64,000 nt of DNA. Origin: Limonium bicolor (Eukaryota > Streptophyta > Magnoliopsida > Caryophyllales > Plumbaginaceae). The stretch lies in the NCBI GenBank assembly GCA_023374045.1, contig CM041780.1:167515074-167579073 (forward strand), written 5' to 3'. The notes under the pieces were generated by a model, which was not told the origin of the DNA, searched no databases, and saw only the letters and a list, made by a program, of their open reading frames with translations. Made by a program: the position numbers and the translations under genes. Every line of letters starts with the position of its first letter. Position 1 is the first letter of the stretch. Shown here piece by piece: positions 32,396-43,861 of this stretch.

Positions 32396-33469
32396 GAATG
32401 ATGACTCGAGTATGTGGGGCAATTGGAATTTGGGAGAAGTCGCGGGTTTTTCGGATTTGAGATTATGAAAGGGTTGATGTTTTGGGATATTTCGAATTTA
32501 GAGTGAGATGATGGTGGACTGAATTGTTTGGAGGAATGATTGTCAAAATTGTCTCTCTTCAAGTTTTTTTTTTAAATCGAAAAATCCATTTTTGTTGTAA
32601 AAGGGCGGATAATCCCGAGGGATTACCCTATGTACCCCCTCGAGCACGACACTTAATTAATGGTAAGTGCCAAGGCTCAAAAGATGGGGCAATGAATTTA
32701 TGTCGAAAAATGGGATTTAGAGAGAAACAACATGAATGAGATGTTGTCGGTCAAATCCTAATAACGTCTCTAACTCCCGGGTTTTAAAACGTTAAAAACC
32801 GAAAACATTGAAAATCGAGCGGAAGGGAGTTAGACGATTCTAAAATCCCGGCTGCAACTAGGGGAGGTTTGTCACCCTAATGCCCCGCCTAAAGAGATCC
32901 AGACTGCGACAAGGGAGATTACGACCCCAATGCCCTGCCTCGGATTTTTATTTTTCGAAGGGGGACAAGCGATGCCTAACTAGGAAGAAAACGTATTGAT
33001 GGTGTTAGACATTTCATGTTCCCCGAAAAAGGTTTATTTAAGTTGAAAACTAAGTTAGAAAACTTTTGAAGTTGTTCGGAATTCTCGATGAAGAAACATT
33101 GATTTTGAGAAATGTTTTAGGAGAAAACTTTCTGTATATGTGAGAAGAACTTTCTGCATTTGAGAAGAGTTTTCTGTGATGTGAGAAGAGTTTTTCCTTT
33201 AAAATTCCACAAAATGGTTCCTTTAAAAACCTGATGAGATTTGAATGAAATGATTGTTCAAAATTTGGGAAAGAAGATTTTTTGACATTTTTGAATTAAA
33301 GCTAAATACTAAGGAATGTTTTTGGATTTTTGGAGTTTGAATGGGATTTACAAGTCGGGTTTGAAGTGAATGTGTCAAAATTGAATTGAATTGGATTGGG
33401 TTTGAATTGAATGGAATTGGGTTGAATTGGATTTCGGCCGAGATTAGAAAATGGGCCGAGTTAAAGTTA

Positions 33470-33850
33470 GACTTGGTCAAGGTCAAAGTTCGGTCAAGGT
33501 CAAAGTAGGGTCAAGGTCAAAGTTTGGACAAGGTCAACATTCGGTTGGTCAAAGTTTGGGTTTGGTCAAACTTGGACTTCGTTTGGGCTTTTGGGCGAAA
33601 ATGGGCTTGGGCCTTGGAATAGGATTGGGCCTTGAAATGGGTTTCTATTGATTTTTGGGCCAAGGTGTGGGAATTGTGCTTTTGATTTTTGGGCCTAATT
33701 TGGGCCTCATTGATTTGGGCTGAAATGGATTTTTGATTGGGCTGAGTGGGCTTGTCAATTTGAATGTTGGGCTTGACATGATTTTTGGGCCCAATCTTGG
33801 ACTTGGGCTTTTTTTATTATTTTGGATGTTGGGCTTTATTTACGTTGAAG
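33470..33850. repeat. GGTCAAGGTCAAAG and TTGGGC simple repeats
   Basis: About six GGTCAAGGTCAAAGT-like units at 33475-33575, followed by many TTGGGC(C/T) words to 33850. Low-complexity expansion inside the LTR. Confidence 0.7.
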
Positions 33851-33954
33851 GTGAAATGGAATTTCAAGTTGAATTTGGATTTGGATTATTCTTTTTTTTT
33901 TGGTAAAGTTTTTAATGAAATTAGGGATGGTTTGGGATAGGTTTTAAATGTTTG

Positions 33955-34105
33955 GAAGGTATTGTTCCCCACAAAGCAAATCGGAAATAAGCTAGTTGTG
34001 GGGTACCTTCAAAGGCTTAAAAAAGATCTTCAAAGTTTTGGAAGGTATTGTTCCCCACAAAGCAAATCAGAAATAAGCTAGTTGTGGGGTGCCTTCCAAG
34101 ACTTT
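33955..34105. repeat. Tandem pair with inverted GGTA..CCCCACA arms
   Basis: Two copies of GGAAGGTATTGTTCCCCACA...TGTGGGGTACCTTC. The outer arms within each copy can pair (CCCCACA/TGTGGGG and GGAAGGTA/TACCTTCC), forming a hairpin around AAGCAAATCGGAAATAAGCTAG. Confidence 0.75.
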
Positions 34106-36193
34106 GATCAAAAGAAAAAGGGGTGACCTAAGGGGCCATCTAGGGTTTAAACAACAACGAACATATAATACAATAGATGAATTTGAAGTTAACCAAGTAA
34201 ATACAACATGGGCATAAATTACGAAGAGATCAAATGGATATGTACATAGGTTCCTAAAATGTGGGGTTGCTAATTAATTTCATCAGAAATGCAAGCGAAC
34301 CTAACTTCGAGATTGCTAACCAAAATTACCGATCAATTTGAGGTTTTACAGGTCAACAACAAAAGAGCATTGACTAGGATCAAATAGCATTCGGATAAGG
34401 TGGCCGATTGAAATTGAGATTATTGTAACAAAATGCTCACACAACGTGAACCCTGATCATTAACTCTAGATTGGTCCGTTTTTTATTTGTTAAGGCCGAT
34501 ATATATACTATCTCTGTATAATTAATTATCAGACAGTCATTAACTCTTCCACAAGATAAGCAAAATGAACAGACCACTAGACAACCTCAGTCATTGACAA
34601 CCGTATGGAGTAATAGACAGCAAAAGTAATTAATGAAATGAGCATAAATGAGCTAATCTGAACAGCAGGAACGCAAAGTACTGAGCAAGCCTTGCATCAC
34701 CAACTATAGAAGACAAAAATTAAACCCGAATGGAAGTGAATGCCAGACAGTGGAGAAATGAGTTTTTCCTACAAGATGAAGATAGGTTTAAGCATCCAAG
34801 ACAGCAGAAAACAATGGGAGGTCAGTTTCTAATTTTCAAACAAATATTCAACAAGAAAAGAGATAGGTTAGAATGCAGACTTCACTTGAGTAGGCTAGAA
34901 TCGTTGTCCCAAAAAGAAATTCAGATGACTCACTTCCCTTAAGATATAAGCTTACCATCAACACAAGAAGTTACAACAACATCGTCAGATCATAGAAATA
35001 GGGCAGATTGATAACGACAGTAGCAAACGAATGCATAATCGGTACTGATTAAACACCAAATAATATTAACAGGAGACCAAGGTAAATACAATGAGTCAGC
35101 CACCGCACGCGGTGGTGTATAGGCTTTTGTGAACAACTCAGATGCAGGAGGGTAGTTAGAGACCCAAACGAGTCAAAGGCAGTATTAATACAACAGGAGA
35201 AATTCTGCTTAAGAGGGTGATAAGACACGCCATGATTTAGTGTTCGAACAACACATCCGAGGCAAACGAGACGAAAACCATAAACAGAGAATGCACTAAT
35301 CTCTTTAATATCCGAGATACGGCTTGAACGAATTAAAACCGATTCACGAATCTGCTGTATCAATAAGGAAGGAGACGACGGGACTGGTACTGCAACTAAA
35401 CAAAATCTGTAACTGATTTTCACGAAGGAAATAGAGCATCCAATGTTTCGGAAGGGGTTCAATTAGGATTTGGAAGATGCAACACAATCTTCTGCAATTT
35501 ATGAACCCATGGACCCATTTGAGACCCGGTATTCATTGAGCAGATTTGCAAAACAAAATGATGAAAATCAGAAAAGTGTTCGACCGATGTATCGCTTGCG
35601 AAGACCAGAACCTATAATAGGATTGGTGTTCACTAGCGGTCAAAATCGAAACTATAACAAAAATCATAAAAACTTGATGGTTTGAAGAAGATGATAAGAT
35701 AGAGAAGGTTTGAAGCGTGGGAGTTGACTAACGTCGGAAGTTAATTTCCGGAAAACCATACTTCTCACCTTCATTAGAGAGCCAACTCGATTCAACAGGT
35801 TCAGAAATATCCAACCGCAGGTTAAAGCCAGTCGAGAAGACAAACTAGAGAATTTGTACGAGATAAATAGAAATAAAGGAAATGAGGGAAGGAATGTCGA
35901 GCTCACCATTGACCTTTTGCAACAGAAGATAGTCGGGGGTTACTTACACTGTTGATTCCCGCCGTTAATCGAAACAATGAGTAAACAGATGAGCTCGTGG
36001 TGTTATCGGGGATGAAGGTTCGAAGCGAGAAAGCAAAGGTTCTGGAGGAAGGCCAAGGTGAGTGATCTGGGTCCAGTCTCGAGATTTCAAAACCAAGGAA
36101 GACAAAGGGAATGTTCTATCAACAGAGAAAAATGTGGGTTTATCTCGGCTAGCTCCTTGGGATCGTCCCCTCTACTGTAGGGTTTTGGTCTGT

Positions 36194-36201
36194 CTTTTAT
36201 A
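36194..36201 (-). promoter_or_regulatory. TATA box of minus-strand LTR
   Basis: Minus strand reads CTCCTTTATAAAAGACAG, about 1.29 kb into the LTR from its start at 37486. This is the probable Pol II promoter. Confidence 0.5.
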
Positions 36202-36376
36202 AAGGAGATGGTAGGGTTTTGTAGATAAGACCAACTGGCTTTTTTATTGGGCTAACTTAAACAAAAATGAGTTTTATTGAGATAAAACCGGACCCAGTAG
36301 TGGCATCGGGTCATGTTTGGTCCGAAATAGACTTGGAAGAAAAATAAAAAAAGGAAAACCTCTTTTGCTCCCTCCT

Positions 36377-36563
36377 AGATTCGAACCCGGGCTGATTGTT
36401 CCTTACCCGTGTCTAGTAACCAGTCAAGCTGAGACACGATTCAGTATAAAAATGCAATGAATTGAATTGAAGCTCAATCACGAGCTGAAAGATAGAAAAA
36501 AAACACTTCATCAGATTCGAACTCAGGACCTGTGAGTTCACAAATGAGCGCTTTAACCAACGT
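36377..36563 (-). other. Two tRNA-like segments with A and B boxes
   Basis: Minus strand, segment 1: A-box-like TTGACTGGTTACTAGAC (36427-36411) and B-box GGTTCGAATCT (36387-36377). Segment 2: A-box-like ACGTTGGTTAAAGCGCTC (36563-36546) and GAGTTCGAATCT (36524-36513). Box spacing is about 22 in both. Neither folds with an obvious acceptor stem, so they are tRNA relics or SINE heads, not functional tRNA genes. Confidence 0.5.
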
Positions 36564-37486
36564 GGCTATGTCAGAATTCAATATTTATACATGGAAAAAC
36601 AATACTAGAGCTCTAATTCGATCCGGAAGGAAATCTTTAAAAACTGACATTTTAATGGAAATATGCAGTAGAATGAGTCGTTTTCTTCTTGAAAGGCTAT
36701 GAAACTACAAAATGTGAAATATTAAAGTAAAAACATGACTAAATACAAACGAATGAAATAGTATAAAAAAGTGTTATGTGAAGTAAAAATAACACAGTAT
36801 AATGGAGGTACAAGTGGATGCCATGAAAATGTAAACTGAAATAGGTACATGCGAGTAATAGTAAAAGGAGATGGAATAATCAAAATAATTCTAAATAATA
36901 ACAATCATGAAGCACTAATTAGTAATAGTACATAAAATAATGAAATAGTACTAATAAAATGGTGGTTAAAATACAAGCGAATGTAACAAAAATGGAAATC
37001 GTGTTAGATATGTACGAATGGCGGAAAATAAGATTGGAAAAAAAACAGAAATAAAATAAAATAAGATAATAGGAAACTTAGTCAGATGAGCAACAAAATG
37101 AAGTACACAAATAAAAATAATAATAGTAAAGGCCACACAAGATGATATAAATAACAATGCAAATTGATGATAATAAATTAAAAATAAATGCTAGAAGACA
37201 ATTAAAAGTAGCAATAAATAAGATAATGAAGTAACAAAATAAAAGAAACTGATAGGTAAGCAAATAGACAATGAGACAAAGGGATGGGTTTAAAACCGGA
37301 TTGTCATTTGGAAATTCATTTTCGAAGAATCGTGTTTTTATGAAATGCTTTTGAAAAAGATTATAAAATGATGGTTTTGTTTTAGCACGCACGTCAATAT
37401 GTTTTGATAAAGAAAGGCGACGACCCCTCTTATTGTGTTTCTTATTCTGGAATTTGCTTTATGGGGTGAGAATTTTGGTGTCTACA

Positions 37487-38029
37487 CCGAGTAGCCATCA
37501 AGAAAGCAATAAAAGTCTTGCCCAGCTAATCTCTCTAGCATTTGGTCAATGAAGGGAAAGGGGAAGTGATCTTTTCTTGTAGCTGTGTTCAACTTCCGGT
37601 AGTCGATGCACACTCTCAACCGGTTGTTGTTCTTTGGGGAATCAACTCACCCTTTCATTTGACCCACCGTGATTCCTCCTTCTTTGGTACCACCTGGGTC
37701 GGGCTCACCCATTGACTATCGGATATGTGGTAGATGATCCCGGAGTCGAGTAGCTTTAGGACCTCTTTTTTAACTACCTCTTTCATATTCGGTTAAGCCG
37801 CCTTTGTGGTTGAACGAGTGGCTTGTAGTTGTCCTCCATGAAGATTTGATGAGTACAGAAGTGGGGATTGATACCCTTTATATCGGAGATTGTCCAACCA
37901 ATTGCCCCCTTGTGGTTTCGAAGCACCTTCAACAAACTGTCCTCTTGTGTACCTATGAGGGAAGAGGAGATAATGACAGGTAGATCACAAGGTTCAGTCA
38001 GATAAACATATTTTAAATGAGAAGGTAGA
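37487..38029 (-). pseudogene. pol: RT fragment of minus-strand Athila
   Basis: Read on the minus strand it gives the start of an Athila RT: LPSHLKYVYLTEPCDLPVII, NHKGAIGWTISDIKGI, NPHFCTHQIFMEDNYKPL, then [16 protein letters not shown] and, after frameshifts, the segment up to C-F-L-D-G-Y-S. It is cut at 37486 by the Tat-like LTR and at 38029 by the chromovirus. The sequence at 52616 continues it directly (EKPPTVEMKLL before PSHLKY), which proves that the two pieces were one element. Confidence 0.9.
38025..38029. repeat. Target-site duplication GTAGA, left copy
   Basis: Matches 52616-52620. Confidence 0.93.
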
Positions 38030-38509
38030 TGAAATACCCAAACTTAGATGTGGTGTTTGAATGATAAACTAAGATATAAGGAGGCTAAATAATGCCTTAG
38101 AAACATTAAGAAACATTTCTAATCAAAGAAAAATATAAGGAAACACCAAAAGAGCAGTTTAAGCAAAAACGTGCTCTAAGCTTGGAGAGACATGGGAGAG
38201 TACCCAATATTGTTCTAAGACCTTAGTAATATCCTAATGGTCATTTTAAGTCAATTACCAAAGAAAACCAAGCTTGAAAACAAGTTAAAACACAAATGTG
38301 CTTTAAGGAGTCTTAAAGCACGTTTTTGAAAAATTGTCTTGTAAATGAGTTTTGAATGGCCAAATGTCCATCATTACTCTTTAATTAATATGTGTACTAT
38401 ATAGTATCACATTTGGAGGTCTATATCAATGGGAAATCAAAAATTTCACAACAATGTGCCTTGTTTTTGATGAATAGTGAATTTATTAAACTAGTTTATA
38501 ACATAAGTC

Positions 38510-38517
38510 TATATAAG
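38510..38517 (+). promoter_or_regulatory. TATA box of Tekay LTR
   Basis: TATATAAG 480 bp into the LTR, with the same box at 48907-48914. A related box precedes the same GGGGCCGGTTTCTT word in the minus-strand LTR near 59690. Confidence 0.65.
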
Positions 38518-40241
38518 TGAGACATTTGGTCAACAAAGACTAAACTACCCTCATTCACTAAAGGGGGCCGGTTTCTTTAAGTGTGACTCACCACACTTAT
38601 CTAATTAAGTAATGAGAAAGCAAATAAGTAAGTTATAAAGCAAAAGTACTATTCACTTTAAGATAAATATCACACATTTACTTACCTCTCTCCTCACTTC
38701 TTCATTCTCTCTTGTTGCCCACGATTTCTTGCTCTCTTTCTCTTCTCCATTCACGTAGAGCTCACCTCCATGAAAGCTCCACCTTCTCTTGCACACCACT
38801 TGCTCATTTAAGCTCCAAATCCAAACAAAACACATATTCTTCTTAGTTAGCTCAAGCTCCTCCTTTCTATCTTTTCAAAACTTCAAGAGCTTCATTTTGG
38901 TGCCAAGTCAAACCACCATTAGAGGAGGAAATTCAAGTTTGGAGACTCCATTGGCATCTCCATTCTCTTAAGGTAAAGAAAGTGTAAGAAAATCTAGGTT
39001 TCCACCATTTTCTTCACTTGACCGAAAATATATACTCATGGGACTCCATGTTTATGCCTTGTTCTAGCTTGTTTCTACTCTTCAAAGGAGAGAGGAGTCC
39101 TTCTTGCTTCACATCCAAGTTGTCTTGAGAAACCAAGGTAAAACAATCACATTAATACCTTAAAACATATTGTAAACCTAGGGTTTGTTCCTTAGGGTTA
39201 ATGTGTTATCTAGTACTCATTGGAGTCATTGGATATAGGTTAGAACATTGGCAAGGAGAATCACATTGGTGACCGAGATTGAACAAAGAAAACCTAAGGA
39301 GAAAAGCTCTTAAGCTTGTGAGAAAACAAGGTAAATTACTTACCTTAAGGTGTTTTGTTGTTTAAGGGAATGAGATGTGGGTATATGATGAGTTTAGTGT
39401 AGAGTTTATATTGGGTAGGTGCTATAAAACCTAGGAGAAACCATGTCTATACTTGTGAACTAATGACTAAGGAGCAAATGAGAAGAGTGATAGTTTAAGA
39501 ATATAAAGGTGAAGTACAAGAACCATTTGACTAAGTGCCAAGCATTTTAAGTTTAAGCATATATGATGAGTTTTGGTGAAGTTTTAGTGTAAATGGGTAT
39601 TAAGCTATTGTGATGAGAATTTGTGTGGTATTGGTTGTTTGATGGAGAAAAACCATTTGTTAGGAAGTACTATATACTAGAGAACCCATGGCAAAATTTA
39701 AAGGAGAGTTTAAGTGTTTAAGATATCCTAAGGGAATTTAATGACTAAGGAAGTACTAGGAATGTTCTATGGGTTGTCTTGATGAAAAAGGGTGAAGTTA
39801 AGATGTTTTAATGACTTATGATGATTTAGGTATCACCATGAAGATTTAGAATCAAGAGGATGTATTTGAATATTTAGAACTTAGGTAAAAGTTGGTAAAA
39901 CTAGGAAGGAAGTTTAGGTTGTGAAGGAACATTAAGTAAATGCTTAAGAGAATTTTAGATGGTGAAAGATGCTTGGGAGATGATGTTATAGTGGTGAAGG
40001 AATTTGGCATAGTGGTTACATTAGGTATGAACCACCACCTAGAAACTAGAGGAAAACATACAAGTGTTAGCATTATTACAAGGAAAATGCATAATGACTA
40101 AGGTGAATCTTGGTGGATGATTTAAGGTATTTTAAGGAGGGCTTAAGGTGTATTTGAGGTGCCCAAATGAGGTTATAACATATGAGGATATATGAGGAGA
40201 AGTTTGGTGTTGAATGGGAATGTAGAAACAAGGTACTTGAG

Positions 40242-40558
40242 TCGACCGACCTTAGGGACCGGACTTGCAAGGTCGGTCGGGCAGTTTACACTACCGAAAA
40301 TGTTTCTGGAATCGACCGAACTTGGGGACCGGACTTACAAGTTCGGTCGGACCTGTTTTGTGAAGGAATTAAGTCTCTGGAATCGACCGAACATAGACCG
40401 GACTTGTCAGTTCGGTCGAGCTGAATTCCCTCGGGGAAACTCTCGGGAATGGACCGACCTGGGGCCGGACTTGCAAGTCGGTCGGGGGTAGATTTTCAAA
40501 CGGTGAAGTGTTGGAATGGACCGACCTTAGGTAAGGTCGGTCGGAAGTTCGGTCGGAC
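40242..40558. repeat. Hairpin minisatellite of Tekay 5' LTR
   Basis: Five units of about 70 bp, each with a hairpin such as CGACCGACCTT...AAGGTCGGTCGG around GGGACCGGACTTGC. Units alternate between GACC/GGTC and GAAC/GTTC versions, with both arms changed together. Several single-base deletions mark this copy relative to 50732-51058. Confidence 0.9.
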
Positions 40559-42105
40559 CCAAAAAAAAAAAAAAGGAATTTTAAATTCTAAGAATGGTAA
40601 TGGGTAATGAGGTATGCCCTGGTAGGTAGTAATGATAAGTTAAGATTGGGACCCTAAGAATAAGATTAGTTAAGATTAAGTAAGTTTAATGTTTAAAGTT
40701 AAGTTGTAAGACTAAGTGATAATGACTCGAGAGGTTATTGAGTGGAAGTCCTTAGGGACTAAGTGAGTTAAGTAAGGTGCAAATAACTAATAACCTAAAA
40801 ATGAATGAATGTTTTAGGTTTGTGATTGGGACCCCGAAGAAATTAGTCAAACAACGATCGACGGTGAACGGTACAATCCTTTTCGTGACCTGCTTGCTAA
40901 CGAGGTGTCCCTCGGCTTGTGTGCTATCTGTTTAATTGCTATGACTAAAACAAGATAAAGCATGCAACCGGATATATTGTTCTCGTTGTGATTGTGTTAT
41001 ATTTACACTAACTCACGAGACTTGAGATTACTACTAACCAAGTTTAGTACTTACTGAGTTAAGGTTAAGAACTAAGTATCGGTGATTGTTGGTTTTACCC
41101 ACAAGGTTTAACTAACATTTGAAATTAAGGCTTTCACTAACCATAACTTGGGGTGGGGTGAGAATCCGGAATGGTACCGGCACATGTGTATTGGGGGAGG
41201 TCGGTATCTGAATCAGATCCGACTTCCAAATGAGACTGGTCATTAGACTCGTCGCCTAGGGTCAACAAATCGACCCGACCACCCGGGCTACTGTTTGAGG
41301 TGGGAGGACATTAAGGAAGGCGTGGGGGGGATCAAGCCTACATCCCCAACAAATTAAGAAAGGTAGCTTATCGTCGGATAGTGCACTGCTACGGCTAGGG
41401 TTAACCAAGCTCTACAAAGATAAGCAACCAATTAAGGGCTAACCAATCTAATAGTGGAGAGGTTGGCAAATATAAGATTAGATTGAGATTAAGATTAAGA
41501 TAAGGTAAGGAACTGAGATTAAGGAATTGAGGACTAAGGAGGGGGTTACTAACCCACCTATATAAGAGAACGCTTGAGTCGTTCATTACTTGTGAACTAT
41601 ATATGTTCATGTGGTTATTGTTATTGCACTTCATATTGTTTGTGTATGTAATCAATTTCCATGCTATCGACAATTAGTCGTCGTAGCCCCGTTAGCTTGG
41701 GGGCCATGAGAGGGTGTACCAGCATTCGTGCTGACCCCCTCGGGGGCTATTTTTACACTTGCAGGTAAGAGGCCCATGAGGACGCACGAGAGTAGGAGCG
41801 GTTAGACTTAGGAGGGGACATTTATTTTGAATTCGGGTTGCGCCTGTGCACCCGACTGTTTATATTAAATTGTTGTAAGTTTGTGAATACGTTTGAGATA
41901 CTAGTACTCGTTTGTGTTGGTGTGGGATTGTGGATGTTGATGTTTGAGTTGGATAAGTATTGGTTAAGTATTGTATATATTAAGCCGGTATATTCTAACG
42001 ATCAGACCGTGGCAAGGTCCAGGTGTTGTTTATTTCCGCTGCGACGTTTCGATTAAGTGTTCAGATGCGATAACCACGATAGGTTTTGGATGGGGTGTTA
42101 AAAAG

Positions 42106-42117
42106 TGGTATCAGAGC
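42106..42117 (+). promoter_or_regulatory. tRNA-Met primer-binding site
   Basis: TGGTATCAGAGC, complementary to the initiator tRNA-Met 3' end, three bases after the 5' LTR. Confidence 0.95.
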
Positions 42118-42215
42118 GTAGTTACGCTCTGATCAAGAAATACCGGACATGAGTAACCACCGAGTTAGGATATAAGCTAAGGAATAAGTATTGGGTTAAG
42201 GGGTGAGAAGTTAGA

Positions 42216-42333
42216 GTGAGTAGAGTCAGATGACCACTAATAAGTGTGGATTGTCTTTACCGTCTACGGACGTTATAAATTTACTAACCAAACAATGGTG
42301 AATGTGAATCTAATGTAAGTTATGCTTGTTCAG
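42216..42333 (+). other. Candidate 5'-UTR intron before gag
   Basis: Donor AGA/GTGAGT at 42216 and acceptor TTGTTCAG/ATGG ending at 42333. The interval is AT-rich and holds TACTAAC and CTAAT branch-type words. If used, it places ATG 42334 (MAGRPRGGRGRGRGED) at the exon start. Inferred from motifs only. Confidence 0.45.
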
Positions 42334-42973
42334 ATGGCAGGACGCCCTAGAGGAGGCCGAGGTCGCGGCCGGGGTGAGGATATTCCAGGGATACCTGGAG
42401 GGCAGACGATCGCAGAGATCGTAGCTGCCGCTTTAGGGCACATGGGCTATCAGCCTGGTGTGGGTGCACCACCTCCACCGCCACAACCTAGGGAACCCAA
42501 CTGGGTGAAGAGTCTGTCAGATCTTCGACCCGCTCACTTCAAGGGGGAGACCGATCCCGCCAAGCTTGAGGCGTACATCTCCGAGCTGGAGACCGCCTTC
42601 GAGACCCTTGATGTCCCTGCTGGGATCAAGGTGCGCTTAGCTGCTTTCTACCTTAAGGGGGCGGCGGGCGATTGGTGGAAGCTGGTGAGGGCCGAGCATG
42701 TGGCCAACCCAGAGTTCGGCTGGGAGCAGTACACCGCCTTGCTACGGGCAAAGTACTATCCGCCCATGTCCAGACGAAGAAGCGCTTGCAGTTAGATGCG
42801 CTTAAGCAGTCGGACAAGATGACGGTGGACGAGTATTCTCAGAGTTCACCGCCTTGCTCCGTCTTCTGCCAGGTCTAGGGTATTCCGACCAGATCTTGGT
42901 AGACCGCTTCTATGGCGGGCTTAGCCATCGACTCCGCTACGGCATGGGGCCGACGAGTTACACTACCTTGCAG

Positions 42974-43057
42974 GTAATAAGAATGATTGAGAATTGAGTA
43001 AGTGATGAATAAGATTTAGATTATGATGAATAAGTATGACTAATACATGGAAAGCAG
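42974..43057 (+). other. Gag intron 1 (84 bp)
   Basis: TTGCAG/GTAATAAG to GGAAAGCAG/GAGTGC. AT-rich with stops, branch word GACTAAT 13-20 bases before the acceptor. Removal joins TTLQ to ECYHAAAK in phase 0, restoring a continuous Gag. Confidence 0.75.
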
Positions 43058-43309
43058 GAGTGCTATCATGCCGCTGCTAAGGTTGAGATTACTGTCCAGC
43101 TGAGGGACGAGGAGAATGCAAAGCGGAAGAGTGCTGGGAAGAGCTCAGAAAGTCAAGGGCAAGGAGGGTACAAGAAACAAAAGTACCAGCCTCAAGCCCA
43201 GAAAAATCAGAACCCGAAGGGGAAGGAGGGAAAGGAGAAGGCTCCGGAAGAGCCATTGAAGCTGACATATGCTATGCAGCTACACCCCTGCGCTCTAAGG
43301 CGCCGAAGG

Positions 43310-43387
43310 GTAAGGAATTGGTATTAATAAGTTAAGAAACAACTAGTAACCATTTGGGATGCGAATATTGACATTGTGAATGATCAG
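43310..43387 (+). other. Gag intron 2 (78 bp)
   Basis: CCGAAGG/GTAAGG to GATCAG/GATCTGAG. AT-rich. Removal joins in phase 1 (SKAPK-G-SETEKG). Confidence 0.65.
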
Positions 43388-43728
43388 GATCTGAGACTGA
43401 GAAAGGAGCGGTGGTGGCTACCAACGACGCTTCATCTGTAGATGGTGTCACAAGGACCACCCCGGGCTCGACTGTAAGGGGAACAAAGTAGAGTGCAACT
43501 TCTGCGGAGTACTTGGACACCGAGCATATGAGTGCTACGGGAATCCGGAGAGTAAGAATTTCAGACCCAGTTTTAAGGTTAAGGCCAAGGAGATCAGGGA
43601 TCTGGATCTGACGGTCAGAGGAGGGGGCAACCAGCTGCAGACAAGAAACCCAAGGGCGACCCAGAAGACGGGGCCCACTCTTCACATGGTGGATCGGGAC
43701 GATGAGCCTGAGCCCTCATCGAGGCCAG

Positions 43729-43861
43729 GTACCACTATAACCAATTAGTAATAAAATTACCTGCTTACCGCATTATCATGCATGTTTGGTGAAATATATG
43801 AGTTAAGTAAAAATAAGATGAGATTAGAATTTAAGTAAGACATAACCTACTACCACTTTAG
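43729..43861 (+). other. Gag intron 3, AlkB-including form (133 bp)
   Basis: Donor AGGCCAG/GTACCA at 43729, acceptor CCACTTTAG/GAAGATTC ending at 43861. Phase 1 on both sides, so Gag runs into the AlkB frame without a break. The same donor can also use an acceptor ending at 44755 (CACAATTAG/GTCATGG), again phase 1, which skips AlkB and enters the protease frame. Confidence 0.65.

Larger units (their letters stand above)
32396..37486 (-). mobile_element. LTR of minus-strand Tat-like element, part B
   Basis: Continuation of 8632-9752 after the Athila. On the minus strand it begins TGTAGACACC at 37486 and abuts an Athila RT sequence (CFLDGYSG broken after GYS), showing the insertion site. Landmarks are a minus-strand TATA box at 36194-36201, two tRNA-like segments near 36377-36563, a 2 x ~110-bp repeat at 33958-34105 and TCAAGG/TTGGGC repeats at 33470-33850. 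No gene recognised; the small frames at 34730-35909 have no domain. I saw no better right boundary, but a composite origin cannot be excluded. Confidence 0.6.
38030..42102 (+). repeat. 5' LTR of Tekay chromovirus
   Basis: 4073 bp starting TGAAATACCC. The end reads GTTAAA where the 3' LTR has CTTACA, so the terminal CA is lost. TATA box TATATAAG at 38510-38517, followed by GGGGGCCGGTTTCTTTAAG. Hairpin array at 40242-40558. Compared with the 3' LTR it lacks about 95 bp near 39527 (bounded by CATTT) and has many single-base gaps. Confidence 0.95.
42334..43728 (+). pseudogene. gag: Chromovirus Gag in three exons, frameshifted
   Basis: Particle protein. Exon 1 (42334-42973) starts with an Arg/Gly-rich segment and holds the gag domain (HFKGETDPAKLEAYISELE, AAFYLKGAAGDWWKL, RAKYYPP, DRFYGGLSHRLRYG). 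Single-base changes break the frame near 42765 and 42845. Exon 2 (43058-43309) resumes with ECYHAAAKVEITVQLRDEE and a Lys/Gln-rich stretch, with one shift near 43258. Exon 3 (43388-43728) has two zinc knuckles: C-x2-C-x3-H-x4-C (CRWCHKDHPGLDC) and CNFCGVLGHRAYEC (CX2CX4HX4C); one base appears missing near 43409. GT-AG introns lie at 42974-43057 and 43310-43387. The last exon ends in phase 1 at a GT donor. The alternative start at 42322 is in frame but lies inside the candidate intron. Confidence 0.85.

Noticed and set aside
34730..35909. Possible host gene fragment within the long LTR
   Set aside because: Short frames on both strands without recognisable domains or consistent exon structure.
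36377..36563. Functional tRNA genes
   Set aside because: Box-like words are present, but no acceptor stem or complete cloverleaf could be drawn.
6026..37486. Pairing the LTR-like start at 6026 with the LTR start at 37486 as one element
   Set aside because: They face opposite directions, and the shared landmarks are only family-level similar.
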